Positions 47,801-58,828 are shown, counted from the stretch's first letter. The stretch: 64,000 nt of DNA from Sciurus carolinensis (GCF_902686445.1 NC_062213.1:38328741-38392740); one strand, 5' to 3'. The notes: generated by a model from the letters alone, not told the origin. Translations and numbers: made by a program.

Positions 47801-49605
47801 AACACACTATTAATTACTACCACTGGCCTGTGATTATTGAGTTATGCCTCATTAGTTAAGCAAATAATTCTTTTTTGAAGAATTAATGGGATAATTTATG
47901 AAATGCTAAGAAGTCTGCTGCTGTCTTTAATTAATAGAACCTCAGACTTGAAAAATAACTATAGAAATTATCTAATCTCAACCCTGTTCCCAGGCAAAAC
48001 AAAAGATAGCAATGTACATTTTTTCTTTTTATTGGTTCTTTTTAGTTATACATAACTTTAGGATTCATTTTGACATAATTATGAAAACATGGATTATTAG
48101 TTGCTCTAATTTAGTCCCCAGTACTTCCCCTTTTCCCTTCATCCCTCCCCTTGTTCCTTTCTCTATACTTTACTGATCTTTTTGCTGTTATAGATTTTTA
48201 AAAATTAGTGTTTTGTGGATATACATGATGGTGATATTCACTGTGGTATATTCATATATGTACATAGGAAATTTAGGTCAGATTCATTCCATTGTTCTTT
48301 CCTTATCCTATCCTTCCTACCTTCCCTTCAGTCCCCTTCATTTAGTCCACTGATCTAGTCCACTGATCTTTCTTTATTTTAGCTTCTCATATCAGAAGAA
48401 ACATTCACCCTTTGACTTTTTTAGTCTAGGTTTTTTCACTTAGTTTGATAGTCTCCAGTTCCATCCATTTACCAGAAAATGCCATAATTTTATTCTTTTT
48501 TATGTCTAATATTCCATTGTATATATATATATGTACACATTTCCTTTAAAAGGATAGTAATTTTTTTATTTAGCTTTTAATTTTTTGCAGACTGCATTTT
48601 GATTTATTGTACACAAATGGGGTACATCATTTCGTTTCTATGGTTGTACACAATGTAGATTCATACTATTCGAGTAATCATACATGTACATAGGGTAAGG
48701 ATAGTAATTTTAAAAAAGGAAACAAACAGTTGTTGAGTCTGTGTGAAAGATGTTTTATGTACTTTAACTCATTCTAACTCTGTAATAACCTTAATATTTT
48801 AGTCTCTTATGTGATAGAATATTGAGATTTTTAAGAGTTCATGTAGTTTATCATTAGTTGCACAGAAAGAAATAGACCTGGGATTTGAATCCAGATTAAT
48901 TCTTTATGTAAGATTTCTGGGAAGTTTCACTATAGCCATTTAGGCTCTTCAGTGATAAGGAAACCACCAGCCCATTCTGTTGTCAAATGGCTATTAATTG
49001 TTAGAGAATTCTTATGTTGAGTCAAAAACTATCTCCTTCATTATGCTTCTCATTTCTGGGACCAAGTTAGTTTTGGGGACTGAGGGTATATATATGCTCA
49101 GTGGTAGAGTGCTTTGCCTAGCATGCAGAAGGACCTGGGTTAGATGACCACCACCCCAAAAACAAAACAAAATTTTAGTTTTGGGACTGATGACAGATGT
49201 TTACAAGCCAGATGTTTATTCCAGAAGGGCTCAAGTAGATAAACCTAAACTTAAAAATTTCCCCAGAATAGAACCTGAGTATAATAATTCTTCATGTGGT
49301 ATTCAAAGCAAGATTTTTCTGAAAATAAAACTTTTTTTAGATATTTAGAAGAATGGAAAGAGAGACTGCTAACACTGCACATACCTACAAATAGTTTATA
49401 GAGGGGGGAATATTTACTGTATTTTTCAAGTCTTGGGTGCTGTTATAAGATTCTTGTTCTCAAACATGTACTGAAAGGGTTGCAACTTAATGAATTAGTT
49501 TTTCATGATAGTAATGTTCTGTGGTGTTTAGAGATCCAAACCAGCCCAAGAAAACCTGAAAACCTGTTAAGTTGATAAAGTGCCCAAAAGCTGGGCCTTC
49601 ATTTT

Positions 49606-49672
<67 letters not shown>

Positions 49673-52600
49673 ATGTGTGGCAAAAAATTTGCAACCAGAA
49701 AAAATGAATTTGATTCAGAAATAGTGGGATGATATGAGTACTGTAATTGAACATTATTGCTTCAGGATACAGAATTTTCTTGAAGACTCTTTTCTCTTTG
49801 CAATCTGCCTTTGCAACTCTACTCTATCCTTTTGTAGCTTTGACTTTGCTCTACTTCAGTGCTAAGTTTCCCAGGAATCAGAGTAGAGAGGAGCAAAAAT
49901 TAACTGCCATACTGAAGGATAATGAAAAGGACCTTAGGAAGGTCTGCCATCTTGTGGCCTCTATAGAGAGGTGCTGAGGTTCATTCCCCAGGAACATAGC
50001 ATCAGTTCTGGGAAATGGGATTCTCCCTAGGAAGTAGAAATGATCCTGGTCTCACACATGTTTCCCTGACCTCTCCTTCCTAGTCTTTTCAGTGTTAAAT
50101 CTGTCTCACAAGATTCATTATGCTTCATAGTCTTCCAGATAACCACAAGTTGTTACACCTTATCTATAATATTGTTTATAGGCTAAGTATTTCATGTTAG
50201 AGACCACCTGTTTACTTTTGAGACTGTTTTGAACATGTCTTGAAACAGTGTAGGGAAATGTGCTTTATCTTTAGCTCTTACAAACCCTAAGAACAAAGAT
50301 ATTGAGCTATTGCCCTAAGTTTATATAATACCTCACAAACCACTTTTCCTGGTAATTATTAAGTTCTGTTTATTAACACTGATACCATACAAAGATGCTA
50401 ATAAGTAGATCCAACTCCCGTCTGCTGGTTGCCATTATTTATTCTCCTTTAACACAACTCCTACTTGTCTTGGGGTAGGGGGGTACCAGGGATTGAATTC
50501 AGACCACTGAGCCATATCTCCAGCCCTTTTTTGTATTTTATTTAGAGACTGGGTCTCACTGAGTTGCTTAGGGTCTTGCTGTTGTTGAGGACTGATTTTG
50601 AACTTGCGATCCTCCTGCTTCAGTCTCCCAAGCTGCTGGGATTACAGGCCTGCACCATCACACCTGACTCTACTCCTACTTTGTGAATGAGTGCGCGATT
50701 TTTAGTCATCTGTTGATACTTTTCTTCTTTTAAAAAGGGATCTGAGAATAACATAATTCTTAGTGATATTTAATAATGAACTATATTTTAAGGTCAACTT
50801 TTTAAAAAAGAGTAGAAATTCTCCCCTAGGGACTGATTTTTACCACTTAGGGAATCTTATTTAGAAAGAAATATTTGGAATACTAAATTTCCTAGAAATA
50901 TTTTTTAGTTAAATCCAACTCAACCATGATGGAAATAATATTCTTAATTTTTTCTTTCCTTAATATATTATTTTGCCACTCTTGAATAAAACTGTAAAGG
51001 CTACTTTTTACTCAAGACTTTTAAAAATAAACACAAAATCTATCAAATCACTTTCTTCTTATTTTAGCACATTATTAATACAGAGTAAATTATTTGTGAG
51101 CATATGGCTTAAGAACAATAGCTTTACCTTGAATTAGGATATATATGTATATGTATATATGTATAGATATGTATATAAACATAAATATATGTGTATACAT
51201 ATACATAAATATGTATATGTATATATAAATATGTGTGTGTTATATATATACATATATACATACACACACACACACACACACACACATAATGTGTTTTTCT
51301 CTTTAATTCTCCAACCCCATTTTTATTTTTAATTCAAGATTCACAATCGTTACGAAGGCAAGGATGTTTCAAAGCACAAACGGAATCTAGCCATAGCAGG
51401 TGGTGTAACATTGTCTGTAATCGTATCTCCAGTAGTAGCTGCTGTGACTGTAGGTAAGAAAATCCTTTAAAATACTATCTACCTAATACTTTGTGTAGTT
51501 TTATGAAAGGGATTTTAAAACAAAGTATTATAGTTAAAGATAGGAGGGGTACTTTTTAAATTCATCTTTAAAGACTATTTAAGTTGAGCCAACAGAAAGT
51601 CTCTCATTCAGTAACTGTACTAGTTATAAAAGTATTATAGACTCAGGGTAGTTGATGAAGTATTAGTGACTGGTAGCCCCTTTCACACAATACAGATCAG
51701 AGACTTGGTTCTTATGTGTCACCTGAAAGAATGGTAGCTTTGAATTTGCTTGTATCCTTTAAGAGCTGGTTAAATCCATGTTTGGCAAGTGTTCCACCCA
51801 AACCTTCAGAATCCTAGCATTTTTCTCCTGTGAACTTTCTCTTGAAAAGATTTTCTCTAAACCTCATGCTTACATGATTTCTTTTTGGTTTCTGATGTCT
51901 AATTTAATTCTTCTTTAGGTATTGGTGTTCCCATTATGTTAGCTTATGTCTATGGCGTTGTTCCAATTTCTCTCTGCCGAAGTGGAGGTTGTGGAGTCTC
52001 AACAGGCAATGGAAAAGGAGTCAGGATTGAATTTGATGATGAAAATGATATAAATGTTGGTGGAACTAACACAGCTGTAGGTAAGTCCTTGAAACAAAGG
52101 AAGAAAATGTGCTTATTAATAGTTTTAAGTAGGGGGAGCCATAGATAACATGCAAGTCAGATTTGTCTTCCTTGTATGAAGCCTAATAGGGTTCATCCAG
52201 AAGTACATTTGTGAAATGGGTATGGATGGAAGAAGGTGGCATAGTTCTGGATGCCTAACTTCTAGCAGGAATATAATGCCTTAAAAATCTTAACTTTTCA
52301 TCTTATGTTTTGCCTAATACACTACTAATCATTAAGAAAAGGATATGAAGAGAAATGCAGTTAAAAGATGTCAGTATGTCAAAAATATCTTTAGCCCAGT
52401 GTTATTCAAAGAAATATGAATTATAGTTAGTGGCAAGATGAATAAAAAGGCCTGTAGACTATCAATAGGAATATAAATTAATGAATTTTTTAAAGCATAT
52501 GTTCTATATTCCAGCTATTTTTGTTATATAAATTTGTCTTAGGGAAATAATTAGGCAAATAGGTGAAAAATAATGTCCAGTGCCTCCTTATCCATCATCT

Positions 52601-55600
52601 CTGGTGGTTCATTTTCCTCTCCTAACCTCTAAATGTTTGAGTTTCTTAGGGCCCAGTTCTAAGACTTAGCTTATTTATCTATGCTCACTCCCTAGGTAAT
52701 GTCATCTATTAAATTATTGGAAAAATCCTAGGCTAGAACTCTCCCCTGAACTTCAGACTTGTTTATCTAACTCTCTTCTTTACTCTGCACTTGGATGTTA
52801 AGCAAGAATTTCAAGCTCCATTCGTCTATAACCAAACTCTTTGCTTTGAAAACCAGTTCTTCCTTCTGTCATCCTCATCACATTAAGTAGCTTCTCTATT
52901 CTTCCTGTTGCTTGGTTCAAAAACATTTACTTATGATGATTCCCTCTTAACCCCTTCCTACTTTACATCTGATTTATCAGCAAATTAGGATGTTTCTTTC
53001 AGTGTTTAGCAATAATCTAACCACTTGTTACTCTGCTGTTGCATTAGTTCAAGCTGTTAACCTGTCTTTCTCTGTGGTCAGCTTCTCAGCTTCCCCTCAC
53101 TATCCCACAGTGCAGCCATGGTCATGACTCATATCATTCCTTTGTTATGCTCAAAACTTGCCCACTAACTTCTAACTCTGTTGGGGTGAGGGAGCCCTTA
53201 TCTTGGCCCATACGACCCCATATGATCTGCCCTGACTTTGTTTCTGAACTCATCTCTTGTCACTCTCCTGTTTCATTTAATCTATCCTTGACTTTCGAGG
53301 GTTCCAGGCGTGCTCCTGCTTCTGGCCTTTAAACTTATAGTTCCCTCTGCCTGTGTTACTCCTCCTGTAGATAATTTCATGAGTCACTTCACTTATTTTG
53401 AGTCTCTATGAGTGTTCCCATATCAAAGAGATCTTCTCATCACATTATATAAAATGGTGCCCAGGCTTGTATAGACAGGCACTTCTCAATCACTCTCACT
53501 TCCTTTACCTCTTTTTCTCATAACTTTCATCTCCATACGATTAGATGTGTTATAAGAACTCAGATCCTCTGAATAAGTGAACTCTTGGATAAAAAACTTG
53601 TAAAAGTGCTGTGAGATTAGAATATTTTGTTATCAGATCTGATAGTAGCTTGCAATTAGAACTGTGACCTATAAATAGAAATCAACTTTTGACCCATTCT
53701 TTAAACTCTCCAGATGTCGGCCTTAATGAAAAATTTCCCATCATTTTACTCCAAAGTCAGCTAATTTTGTTAATAATTAGTTCATTGTAGAATTTCTAAA
53801 TCTTTTGCATTTCTTGAAAAAATTAGTGACCATTTAAAAATGAGGGCTAGTCCCTGAGCCAGCTATACTTTCTGTGATGTTTCCCTTTATTCTTACCCCA
53901 TGATTACATGTCCATGACTGGAGACATCTTTTCTATTCCTGTGTATTGTTTTAAACTTCATGTAATTTGAAATCATGGAGAAAGTCAAGAAGGGGAAAAT
54001 TAATAATCATATTTATTTAAATTATTTGCATTTAGACACAACATCAGTGGCAGAAGCAAGACACAACCCTAGCATAGGGGAGGGAAGTGTCGGTGGTCTG
54101 ACTGGCAGTTTGAGTGCAAGTGGAAGCCACATGGATCGAATTGGAGCCATTCGAGACAACCTGAGTGAAACAGCTAGCACCATGGCACTAGCTGGAGCTA
54201 GTATAACCGGAAGTCTGTCAGGAAGTGCCATGGTCAACTGTTTTAACCGGTAAGAAATAACTGTTTTGATTTGTTTCTGCCTTTTGTTAAGTACGAGCCA
54301 TTAAGTATATGAGGAGAAATTTGAACACAGCATAGTGATTCTCCTAAGAGTGACGTTAAATATAAGTTGTACACAGAAAAGGGATTTTTGCTGTATTTGA
54401 ATTTTCTATCACAATATAACCATGATGTGAGTATAAAATTAAATATAAGAAATAGCATTCAGCCAATTTTTCAGTGCACTGGTCAGATGTTATATTACAA
54501 ATTAAGTCTGGAATTGCTGAATTATACACTGGAGAAAAGGTGTAGGCTTAGCTTACACCTTTCTTCTGGGGGTAACAACAACTGGATGTTCAGAAATGAG
54601 ACTTTGCCTGAGGTTTGGGGAACAAACAGGTGGAGTCAGGATATCCAGGGATACATGAACTGGGGCCAGGTGGTCTGCCTGGGTCCCAAGGTGTTAATAG
54701 TCACCTCTCACCAACAACCATATTCAGTATTCTTCTTCTTTTTTTTTTTTTTTTTTTGCAGTGCTGGGGATTGAACCCAGGGCCTTGTGCAAGCACTCTA
54801 CCAACTGAGCTATATCCCCAACCCTATTCAGTATTCTTTACTTCTTTTTATTAGCTTTGTTTGTTTGTGAGTTTTTTATTTGTTTGTTTGATGATACCAG
54901 GGATTGAATTCAGGGGCACTTGACCATTGAGCCACATCCCCAATCCTATTTTAATATTTTATTTAGAAACAGGGTCTCTCTGCATTGCTTAGGGCCTAAC
55001 TTTTGCTGAGGCTGGCTTTGAACTTGCAGTCCTCCTGCCTCAGCCTCCTGAACCACTGGGATTACAGGCATGTGTCACTGCACCTGGCTTTTTTTTTTTT
55101 AAATATAGAATAAAATATATGAATTAAAAAATAAATCAGTCATATTTATCTTTTTTTTAGGAAGTTTGCATTTGAACAAAAACTCAAGATGTAGCAGTAT
55201 GTGTTATTATCTGTTACTTTAAAAGTCAGATACAGGCTGGGGATGAAGCTCAGGCTAGCATGCATGAAACCCTGGGTTCAATCCCCAGCACTGCAAAAAT
55301 AAGTAAATAGATAAATGATTTCAGGTATTATGTGTAGAATCATCTTCATTATAGGATATTTTTAATCCACTGATCTGTCATGATTAATGGTTAATAATGT
55401 ATTCTAACTTTCATACTGAAACATGTCAGAAGTGCCACAATCTGAGTGAAAATAATGGAGCATACTTAAGTTAAAATCTATTGTATCCTTTCTGTGTTTT
55501 TCTCTTACAACCTTACTTGGCATACAGCTAATTTTTCATTTTCCGTTTGGAGATCTGGTACTGTTTAGTGTGCTGCTGCAATAGAAGGTGGATAATCAAA

Positions 55601-57335
55601 TAAGAAGAAACTAAAAAAATAATGGTTTATACAATAGCTTCTCATTATGAAGGTTTTTTGTTGTTGTTATTTTTGGACCAAGGATTGAACCCCAGGGCAC
55701 TGAGCTACATCCCCAACCTTTTTTACTTTTTGTATTTTAAGACAGGGTCTCACTAAGTTGCCCAGGCTGGACTTGAACTTGCGATCCTCCTGCCACAGCC
55801 TTTGGAGTAACTGGAATTATAGGCGTGTGCCACAGCACACATTTTCATGATGGTTCTCAATTGAATTATTTAATGATACATATTATAGTAGTCCTGAATT
55901 ACAATTTTTGTTTTTTATCCGATACTCTCCTCTTTAAGGTTGGAAGTACAAGCAGATGTGCAGAAAGAACGGTACAGTCTAAGTGGAGAATCTGGTACAG
56001 TCAGCTTGGGAACAGTTAGTGATAATGCCAGCACCAAAGCAATGGCAGGATCCATTCTGAATTCCTACATCCCATTGGACAAGTAAGGAAAAACTTGTTA
56101 TAAAATCAGAAGTATTTAAAATTAATTTATTTATCCTTATCATTGGGCAAAAAAGTCAGTAAAGAACAAGGACAAACTATTATATTCTCTGGAAAAAGAA
56201 AGTGGTGAGATGTCCAGAGAAGGCAAATTCACACAGAGAGAAAGTAGATTTGAGGCTGCCAGGAGCTAGAAGGAGGGAAGAATGGGAACTGACTGCTAAT
56301 GGGCACAGGGCTTCTTTTTGGGATGATAAGTTCAGTGGTGGTGAGTGGGTGAATTTTGTGATGTGTAAATTGTATTTCAGGAAAGTTATTCTTAAAAGGG
56401 GGGCAGTAGCATAATACCTAGAACAGCACAATATATCTACTATTTTAAAAATTGAAGCATTATAAAGATAGACCTCTTATTTCAGCTAGTTCTATTTTAG
56501 TAGAATATGTCTTTTATTAATATATTCTGACAGCTTTTATATATAGTCTTTGGATTTTTCATACAAAACCCCTCCCCTTTGCTATCTGAGTAAATATAAA
56601 AAGGAAACTAAAAATTGTTTATATTTGATACTTTTATGCTTCAGGGAAGGCAACAGTATGGAGGTACAAGTAGATATTGAATCAAAACCATCCAAATTCA
56701 GGCACAACAGTGGAAGCAGTAGTGTGGATGATGGCAGCGGCACCCGAAGCCATGCAGGTGGTTCATCCAGTGGCTTGCCTGAAGGTAAATCCTGTGCCAC
56801 CAAGTGGTCCAAAGAAGCAACTGCAGGAAAAAAATCAAAAAGTGGGAAATTGAGAAAAAAGGGTAACATGAAGATAAATGAGACCAGAGAGGACATGGAC
56901 GCACAGTTGTTAGAACAACAGAGCACGAACTCAAGTGAATTTGAGGCTCCATCCCTCAGTGACAGTATGCCATCTGTAGCAGATTCGCACTCTAGTCATT
57001 TTTCTGAATTTAGTTGTTCTGATCTAGAAAGCATGAAAACTTCCTGTAGTCATGGTTCCAGTGATTATCATGCCCGATTTGCTACTGTTAACATTCTTCC
57101 TGAGGTAGAAAATGACCGCTTGGAGAATTCTCCACATCAGTGTAGCATTTCTCTGCTTACCAAAACTGCTTCATGTTCAGAAGTTCCACAACTGAATCAG
57201 ACTGCTGAAGAACATGGTAACAATGGAATAAAACCTAATGTTGATTTATATTTTGGTGATGCACTAAAAGAAACAAATAACAACCACTCACATCAGACAA
57301 TGGAATTAAAAGTTGCAATTCAGACTGAAATTTAG
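36613..57335 (+). CDS. RNF19A: RNF19A (Dorfin), RBR E3 ubiquitin-protein ligase, 838 aa, nine coding exons
   Basis: Join 36613-37286, 41606-41814, 46396-46540, 47132-47294, 51339-51453, 51919-52080, 54036-54249, 55939-56082, 56645-57335: 2517 nt, frame preserved at all eight junctions, all introns GT-AG. RING1 has C132, C135, C150, H152, C155, C158, C176 and C179. An IBR follows (about 199-264), then RING2 from C301 with the catalytic cysteine at C316 in GSCNHMTC, the residue that carries ubiquitin as a thioester in RBR ligases. Two hydrophobic spans (about 364-393 and 413-455) can be membrane segments. The Ser-rich tail (456-838) looks disordered. Known roles of the family member: it works with UBE2L3 (UbcH7) and ubiquitinates mutant SOD1, synphilin-1 and the calcium-sensing receptor. 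The ATG follows an in-frame TGA directly. Start context is weak (T at -3); M32 has a better one. Confidence 0.97.
38795..38905 (-). mobile_element. ID-type SINE
   Basis: The plus strand shows the long T/GT-rich tail, then GCCAGGGATTGAACTCAGAT (box B reversed) and GGACTCTACCACTGAGCTAC (box A reversed). Confidence 0.82.
40430..40880 (-). mobile_element. Ancient L1 3' end, reverse
   Basis: Reverse L1M 3' phrases: CTGTCACCACAAAGTGTACT, TCCCTGGCAGTCAGTAATCA, AATAGAAGCATATGGTTTGT, CATTTACTTGTTGAAGGACA. Confidence 0.7.
41606..41814 (+). CDS. RNF19A: RNF19A exon 3 (residues 225-295)
   Basis: It encodes most of the IBR zinc-binding domain (cysteine pairs in CASC, CGREGC and CYHC, followed by HPNQTC). 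The exon is 209 bp. Acceptor TTCAAG/TTATGC, donor GCAG/GTATTT. Confidence 0.97.
42893..43000 (+). mobile_element. MIR SINE fragment
   Basis: TGGAGTCTAGAATCAGACTA, CCTGGATTCAAATCTCATAT, GACCTTGAGCAAGTTACCTC: the first half of MIR. Confidence 0.65.
44278..44415 (+). mobile_element. ID-type SINE with squirrel-type tail
   Basis: GGGGCTGGGGTTGTGGCTCA, GTAGAGCACTTGCC, box B GGGTTTGATCCTCAGC, ATAAATAAATAAATAATAC tail, TTTTTCCATCTACAAT. Target-site duplications AAAAAG(G/A)TATGGGA lie at 44264-44277 and 44416-44429. Confidence 0.9.
46396..46540 (+). CDS. RNF19A: RNF19A exon 4 (residues 295-343), catalytic RING2
   Basis: It encodes CPRC (301-304), the active-site segment GSCNHMTC with C316, [12 protein letters not shown] and HYL. 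Acceptor AATAG/CTGATG, donor CTAAG/GTAAGC. Confidence 0.97.
46541..47131 (+). other. RNF19A: RNF19A intron 4
   Basis: 590 bp, GTAAGC to TTTCCCACTAG. It contains one old B1/Alu-like monomer. Confidence 0.88.
46725..46857 (-). mobile_element. Old 7SL-derived (B1/Alu-like) monomer, reverse
   Basis: GAAACAGGCTGGTGGGGAAT, TTGTCCAGGCTAGTCAAGAA, TGAGCTCAAGCGACCCTCCT, ATGTGCCACCATGCCCAG: the reverse of a 7SL-derived SINE left monomer, without an ID half. Confidence 0.7.
47132..47294 (+). CDS. RNF19A: RNF19A exon 5 (residues 343-397), first membrane segment
   Basis: A basic stretch (KKPWSRKKK) then a hydrophobic span ([20 protein letters not shown] and on to IPVYVG). Acceptor CCACTAG/TCCATC, donor CGTAAG/GTAAAT; ends on a whole codon. 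Confidence 0.97.
48035..48540 (-). mobile_element. L1 3' UTR and ORF2 end, reverse
   Basis: GTTATACATAACTTTAGGAT, TGTACATAGGAAATTTAGGT, GTCTCCAGTTCCATCCATTT, AAATGCCATAATTTTATTCT: the same end as the L1 at 34520, more decayed. Confidence 0.75.
48560..48705 (-). mobile_element. Second L1 3' UTR fragment, reverse
   Basis: ACTGCATTTTGATTTATTGT, TTCTATGGTTGTACACAATG, CATACATGTACATAGGGTAA match the L1 3' UTR ending also seen near 34540-34660. Confidence 0.65.
48735..48925 (-). mobile_element. MIR SINE, reverse
   Basis: TTTTATGTACTTTAACTCAT, AGTTGCACAGAAAG and GGGATTTGAATCCAGATTAA follow the reverse MIR order. Confidence 0.55.
49084..49174 (+). mobile_element. ID-type SINE
   Basis: TATGCTCAGTGGTAGAGTGC, GCCTAGCATGCAGAAGGACC, GGGTTAGATGACC. 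Target-site duplications TTAGTTTTGGGGACTGA (49067-49083) and TTAGTTTTGGGACTGA (49175-49190) differ by one base. Confidence 0.83.
49612..49667. repeat. (TA)n microsatellite
   Basis: About 27 TA units, uninterrupted after the first few bases. Confidence 0.92.
50470..50668 (-). mobile_element. B1-dID dimeric SINE, reverse
   Basis: The ID half comes first on the plus strand (GGTACCAGGGATTGAATTCA, CACTGAGCCATATCTCCAGC), then the B1 half (GAGACTGGGTCTCACTGAGT, CTGGGATTACAGGCCTGCAC). Confidence 0.85.
51138..51290. repeat. Compound (ATGTAT)n and (AC)n microsatellite
   Basis: Alternating purine-pyrimidine for about 150 bp, ending in (AC)n at about 51262-51286, only about 50 bp before the exon 6 acceptor. 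Confidence 0.88.
51339..51453 (+). CDS. RNF19A: RNF19A exon 6 (residues 398-436)
   Basis: It encodes [18 protein letters not shown] and the start of the second hydrophobic span. Acceptor AATTCAAG/ATTCAC, donor TGTAG/GTAAGA. Confidence 0.97.
51454..51918 (+). other. RNF19A: RNF19A intron 6
   Basis: 465 bp, GTAAGA to TTCTTTAG; no assigned feature. Confidence 0.88.
51919..52080 (+). CDS. RNF19A: RNF19A exon 7 (residues 436-490)
   Basis: Rest of the second hydrophobic span ([19 protein letters not shown]), then a Gly-rich and acidic turn ([14 protein letters not shown]). Acceptor TTCTTTAG/GTATTG, donor GCTGTAG/GTAAGT. Confidence 0.97.
52081..54035 (+). other. RNF19A: RNF19A intron 7
   Basis: GTAAGT to TGCATTTAG. 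Most of 52590-53480 is an L2 fragment; the rest has no assigned feature. Confidence 0.85.
52590..53480 (+). mobile_element. L2 LINE 3' region
   Basis: CCCACTAACTTCTAACTCTG, CATATGATCTGCCCTGACTT, ATAGTTCCCTCTGCCTGTGT, TTTCATGAGTCACTTCACTT: L2 phrases in order; old and diverged. Confidence 0.62.
54036..54249 (+). CDS. RNF19A: RNF19A exon 8 (residues 490-561)
   Basis: Low-complexity Ser/Gly/Ala segment ([29 protein letters not shown]). Acceptor GCATTTAG/ACACAA, donor AACCG/GTAAGA. Confidence 0.97.
54735..54824 (-). mobile_element. ID-type SINE
   Basis: T run, GCAGTGCTGGGGATTGAACC, GCACTCTACCAACTGAGCTA. Perfect 14-bp target-site duplication TATTCAGTATTCTT at 54721-54734 and 54825-54838. Confidence 0.9.
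54870..55089 (-). mobile_element. B1-dID dimeric SINE, reverse
   Basis: ID half ATACCAGGGATTGAATTCAG and GAGCCACATCCCCAATCC, then B1 half GAAACAGGGTCTCTCTGCAT ... CTGGGATTACAGGCATGTGT. Confidence 0.87.
55231..55316 (+). mobile_element. ID-type SINE
   Basis: CAGGCTGGGGATGAAGCTCA, CTAGCATGCATGAAACCCTG, GGGTTCAATCCCCAGCACTG, A-rich tail. Confidence 0.82.
55655..55842 (-). mobile_element. B1-dID dimeric SINE, reverse
   Basis: ID half CCAAGGATTGAACCCCAGGG, CACTGAGCTACATCCCCAAC, then B1 half AGACAGGGTCTCACTAAGTT ... GGAATTATAGGCGTGTGCCA. It ends less than 100 bp before exon 9. Confidence 0.87.
55939..56082 (+). CDS. RNF19A: RNF19A exon 9 (residues 561-609)
   Basis: [19 protein letters not shown], then [12 protein letters not shown] and YIPLDK. 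Acceptor TTTAAG/GTTGGA, donor GACAA/GTAAGG. Confidence 0.96.
56083..56644 (+). other. RNF19A: RNF19A intron 9
   Basis: 562 bp, GTAAGG to TATGCTTCAG; no assigned feature. Open frames on both strands here are chance. Confidence 0.88.
56645..57335 (+). CDS. RNF19A: RNF19A exon 10 coding part (residues 609-838)
   Basis: Ser-rich acidic tail with a basic patch ([12 protein letters not shown]) and the C terminus KVAIQTEI before TAG at 57333-57335. The tail is the part reported to bind the calcium-sensing receptor in the human protein. Acceptor GCTTCAG/GGAAGG. Confidence 0.97.
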
Positions 57336-58828
57336 GCCCATAAATGCTGCAAAACTGTTACCACTGAACAACCTTGTTGGGAGCTGGTTGAACTATATGT
57401 GACTACTTTTAAGTTGCAAGTTACTAGCAAAATCTAGGTTTCATAATCATAATGCAGATAATATTTTCTGTGTTCAGCAAAGCATTGTGTTTCATGTGAA
57501 TTTTAATTACCAAACTATGAAATGAAGGCTTTAAAAGTGCATTACTATAAGAATAATAAATCTTAAGAGCAAAGCATGTTTTGTGTGCTTGTCACAAAAC
57601 ATCGCTTGATGCACATACCTGTGTATTTAGATAGAAATTTGGCTTAATTTATAATCAATATAAAATACTAATGCAGTTCTACAGCTTTCTTATGAAGTAA
57701 ACTTGAGGCTTAGGGATCAGTGGTTAGTGATATTTTATTGAAACCACTAAGGGATACTGTTCAAAAGAACTTGGCAGGTTATTCTGGATATATGATACTC
57801 TTTGTAACATTTCTGTTCATAACTGGGCTTGAATTTCATTTTTTTCTTCATATGCAATGTGAATATATAAAGCTTAATGCAGCCCATTTGCAACCATTTG
57901 GATACTTAGACACTTTGAGCAAGATTGTGGCAGTTTTTGCACAACTTTGAAATAGAAACACCTGGTACTCTATATCTCTTATTGTTGATGCCATTTTAGA
58001 AGAAAAATGTAAAGGTAGGTAATTAAGTGTACTGACAACAAATACACGACTGCAAAATAAAATCCCATTAGGTTATAAGTATCACAAAAATGTCCCCTTT
58101 TACTAAGGGGCAACTTGCACCCCATTGATTCTTGGTGCCTTTGGGATAGACTGGGTTTTAAGGACCTAGTTATTTGAGGATTTTACTGTGTTGTTTTCCA
58201 TACTGTCCTCTTTAGTCACCTTGGATTATATAGAAAAATACAGGAAATAGATAAACATGAATGTGATTAATAACAATGCTGAATAAGTATTAGCCTACCA
58301 AAGACACACTCAGGCTTTAGTGAATAACTTCACATAACCTCAGTTTTTAACACATGTATCTTTTCCAATGATGACAACAAAGCACTGGTGCAGAGCTTGT
58401 ACCAAGTACAAAAGGTCTGTGTATGGTTAGCTTTATTTCCTTTTGTTTATGGAAGATGTTCAACTGACATAAGCAGAAGTTGGCCAGAATACTGCCTGTA
58501 CTGTTAACTTCTTGTATAATTCACTTAAATAAAGCAGGTTAACCTCAATGATAGCAGTTACAAAGTTCCATCTTATGTGTTCTTTTAAGTATTACCATTA
58601 TGGTGCTACTGAGCATTTTCTTTTGATAAAAAGGAAAAATGTCATGGGCTGCAGTCTTCTTCCATCACTTTTCCTCACCAGGTCCATTAATATGCTTATA
58701 ACACTAGTGCCATTTATTTTATTTGATAATGCTTATTAATGGTATTTGTATATTTGTTTGCATTCCAGTTTTGTTCAATGAGTGTGTAAACTGCATATGT
58801 GAAATAAATGTAAATACTAATGTTACTG
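57336..58828 (+). other. RNF19A: RNF19A 3' UTR, probable end
   Basis: AT-rich with no repeat, from the TAG to just past AATAAA at 58803-58808, followed by a T/GT-rich stretch suited to cleavage about 20 nt on. Earlier signals at 57555-57560 and 58528-58533 could give shorter forms of about 240 and 1215 nt. TGTAAATA, a Pumilio-type element, sits at 58809-58816 directly beside the last signal. Confidence 0.65.
58803..58808 (+). terminator. RNF19A: Probable main polyadenylation signal AATAAA
   Basis: Canonical hexamer, followed at about 30-45 nt by a TTATTGTATGC...GTGTTTC downstream element. Confidence 0.65.

Larger units (their letters stand above)
47295..51338 (+). other. RNF19A: RNF19A intron 5
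   Basis: GTAAAT to TTAATTCAAG. It contains a T run (47378-47400), L1 3' fragments, a MIR, an ID SINE, a B1-dID SINE and two microsatellites. I see nothing in 47400-48030 or 49680-50470. Confidence 0.85.
54250..55938 (+). other. RNF19A: RNF19A intron 8
   Basis: GTAAGA to CTCTTTAAG. Four SINEs (one ID reverse, one B1-dID reverse, one ID forward, one B1-dID reverse) fill much of it; the rest shows nothing. Confidence 0.87.

Noticed and set aside
54367..54854. 135- and 79-codon plus frames in intron 8
   Set aside because: They end in the T run of a reversed SINE and have no family resemblance.
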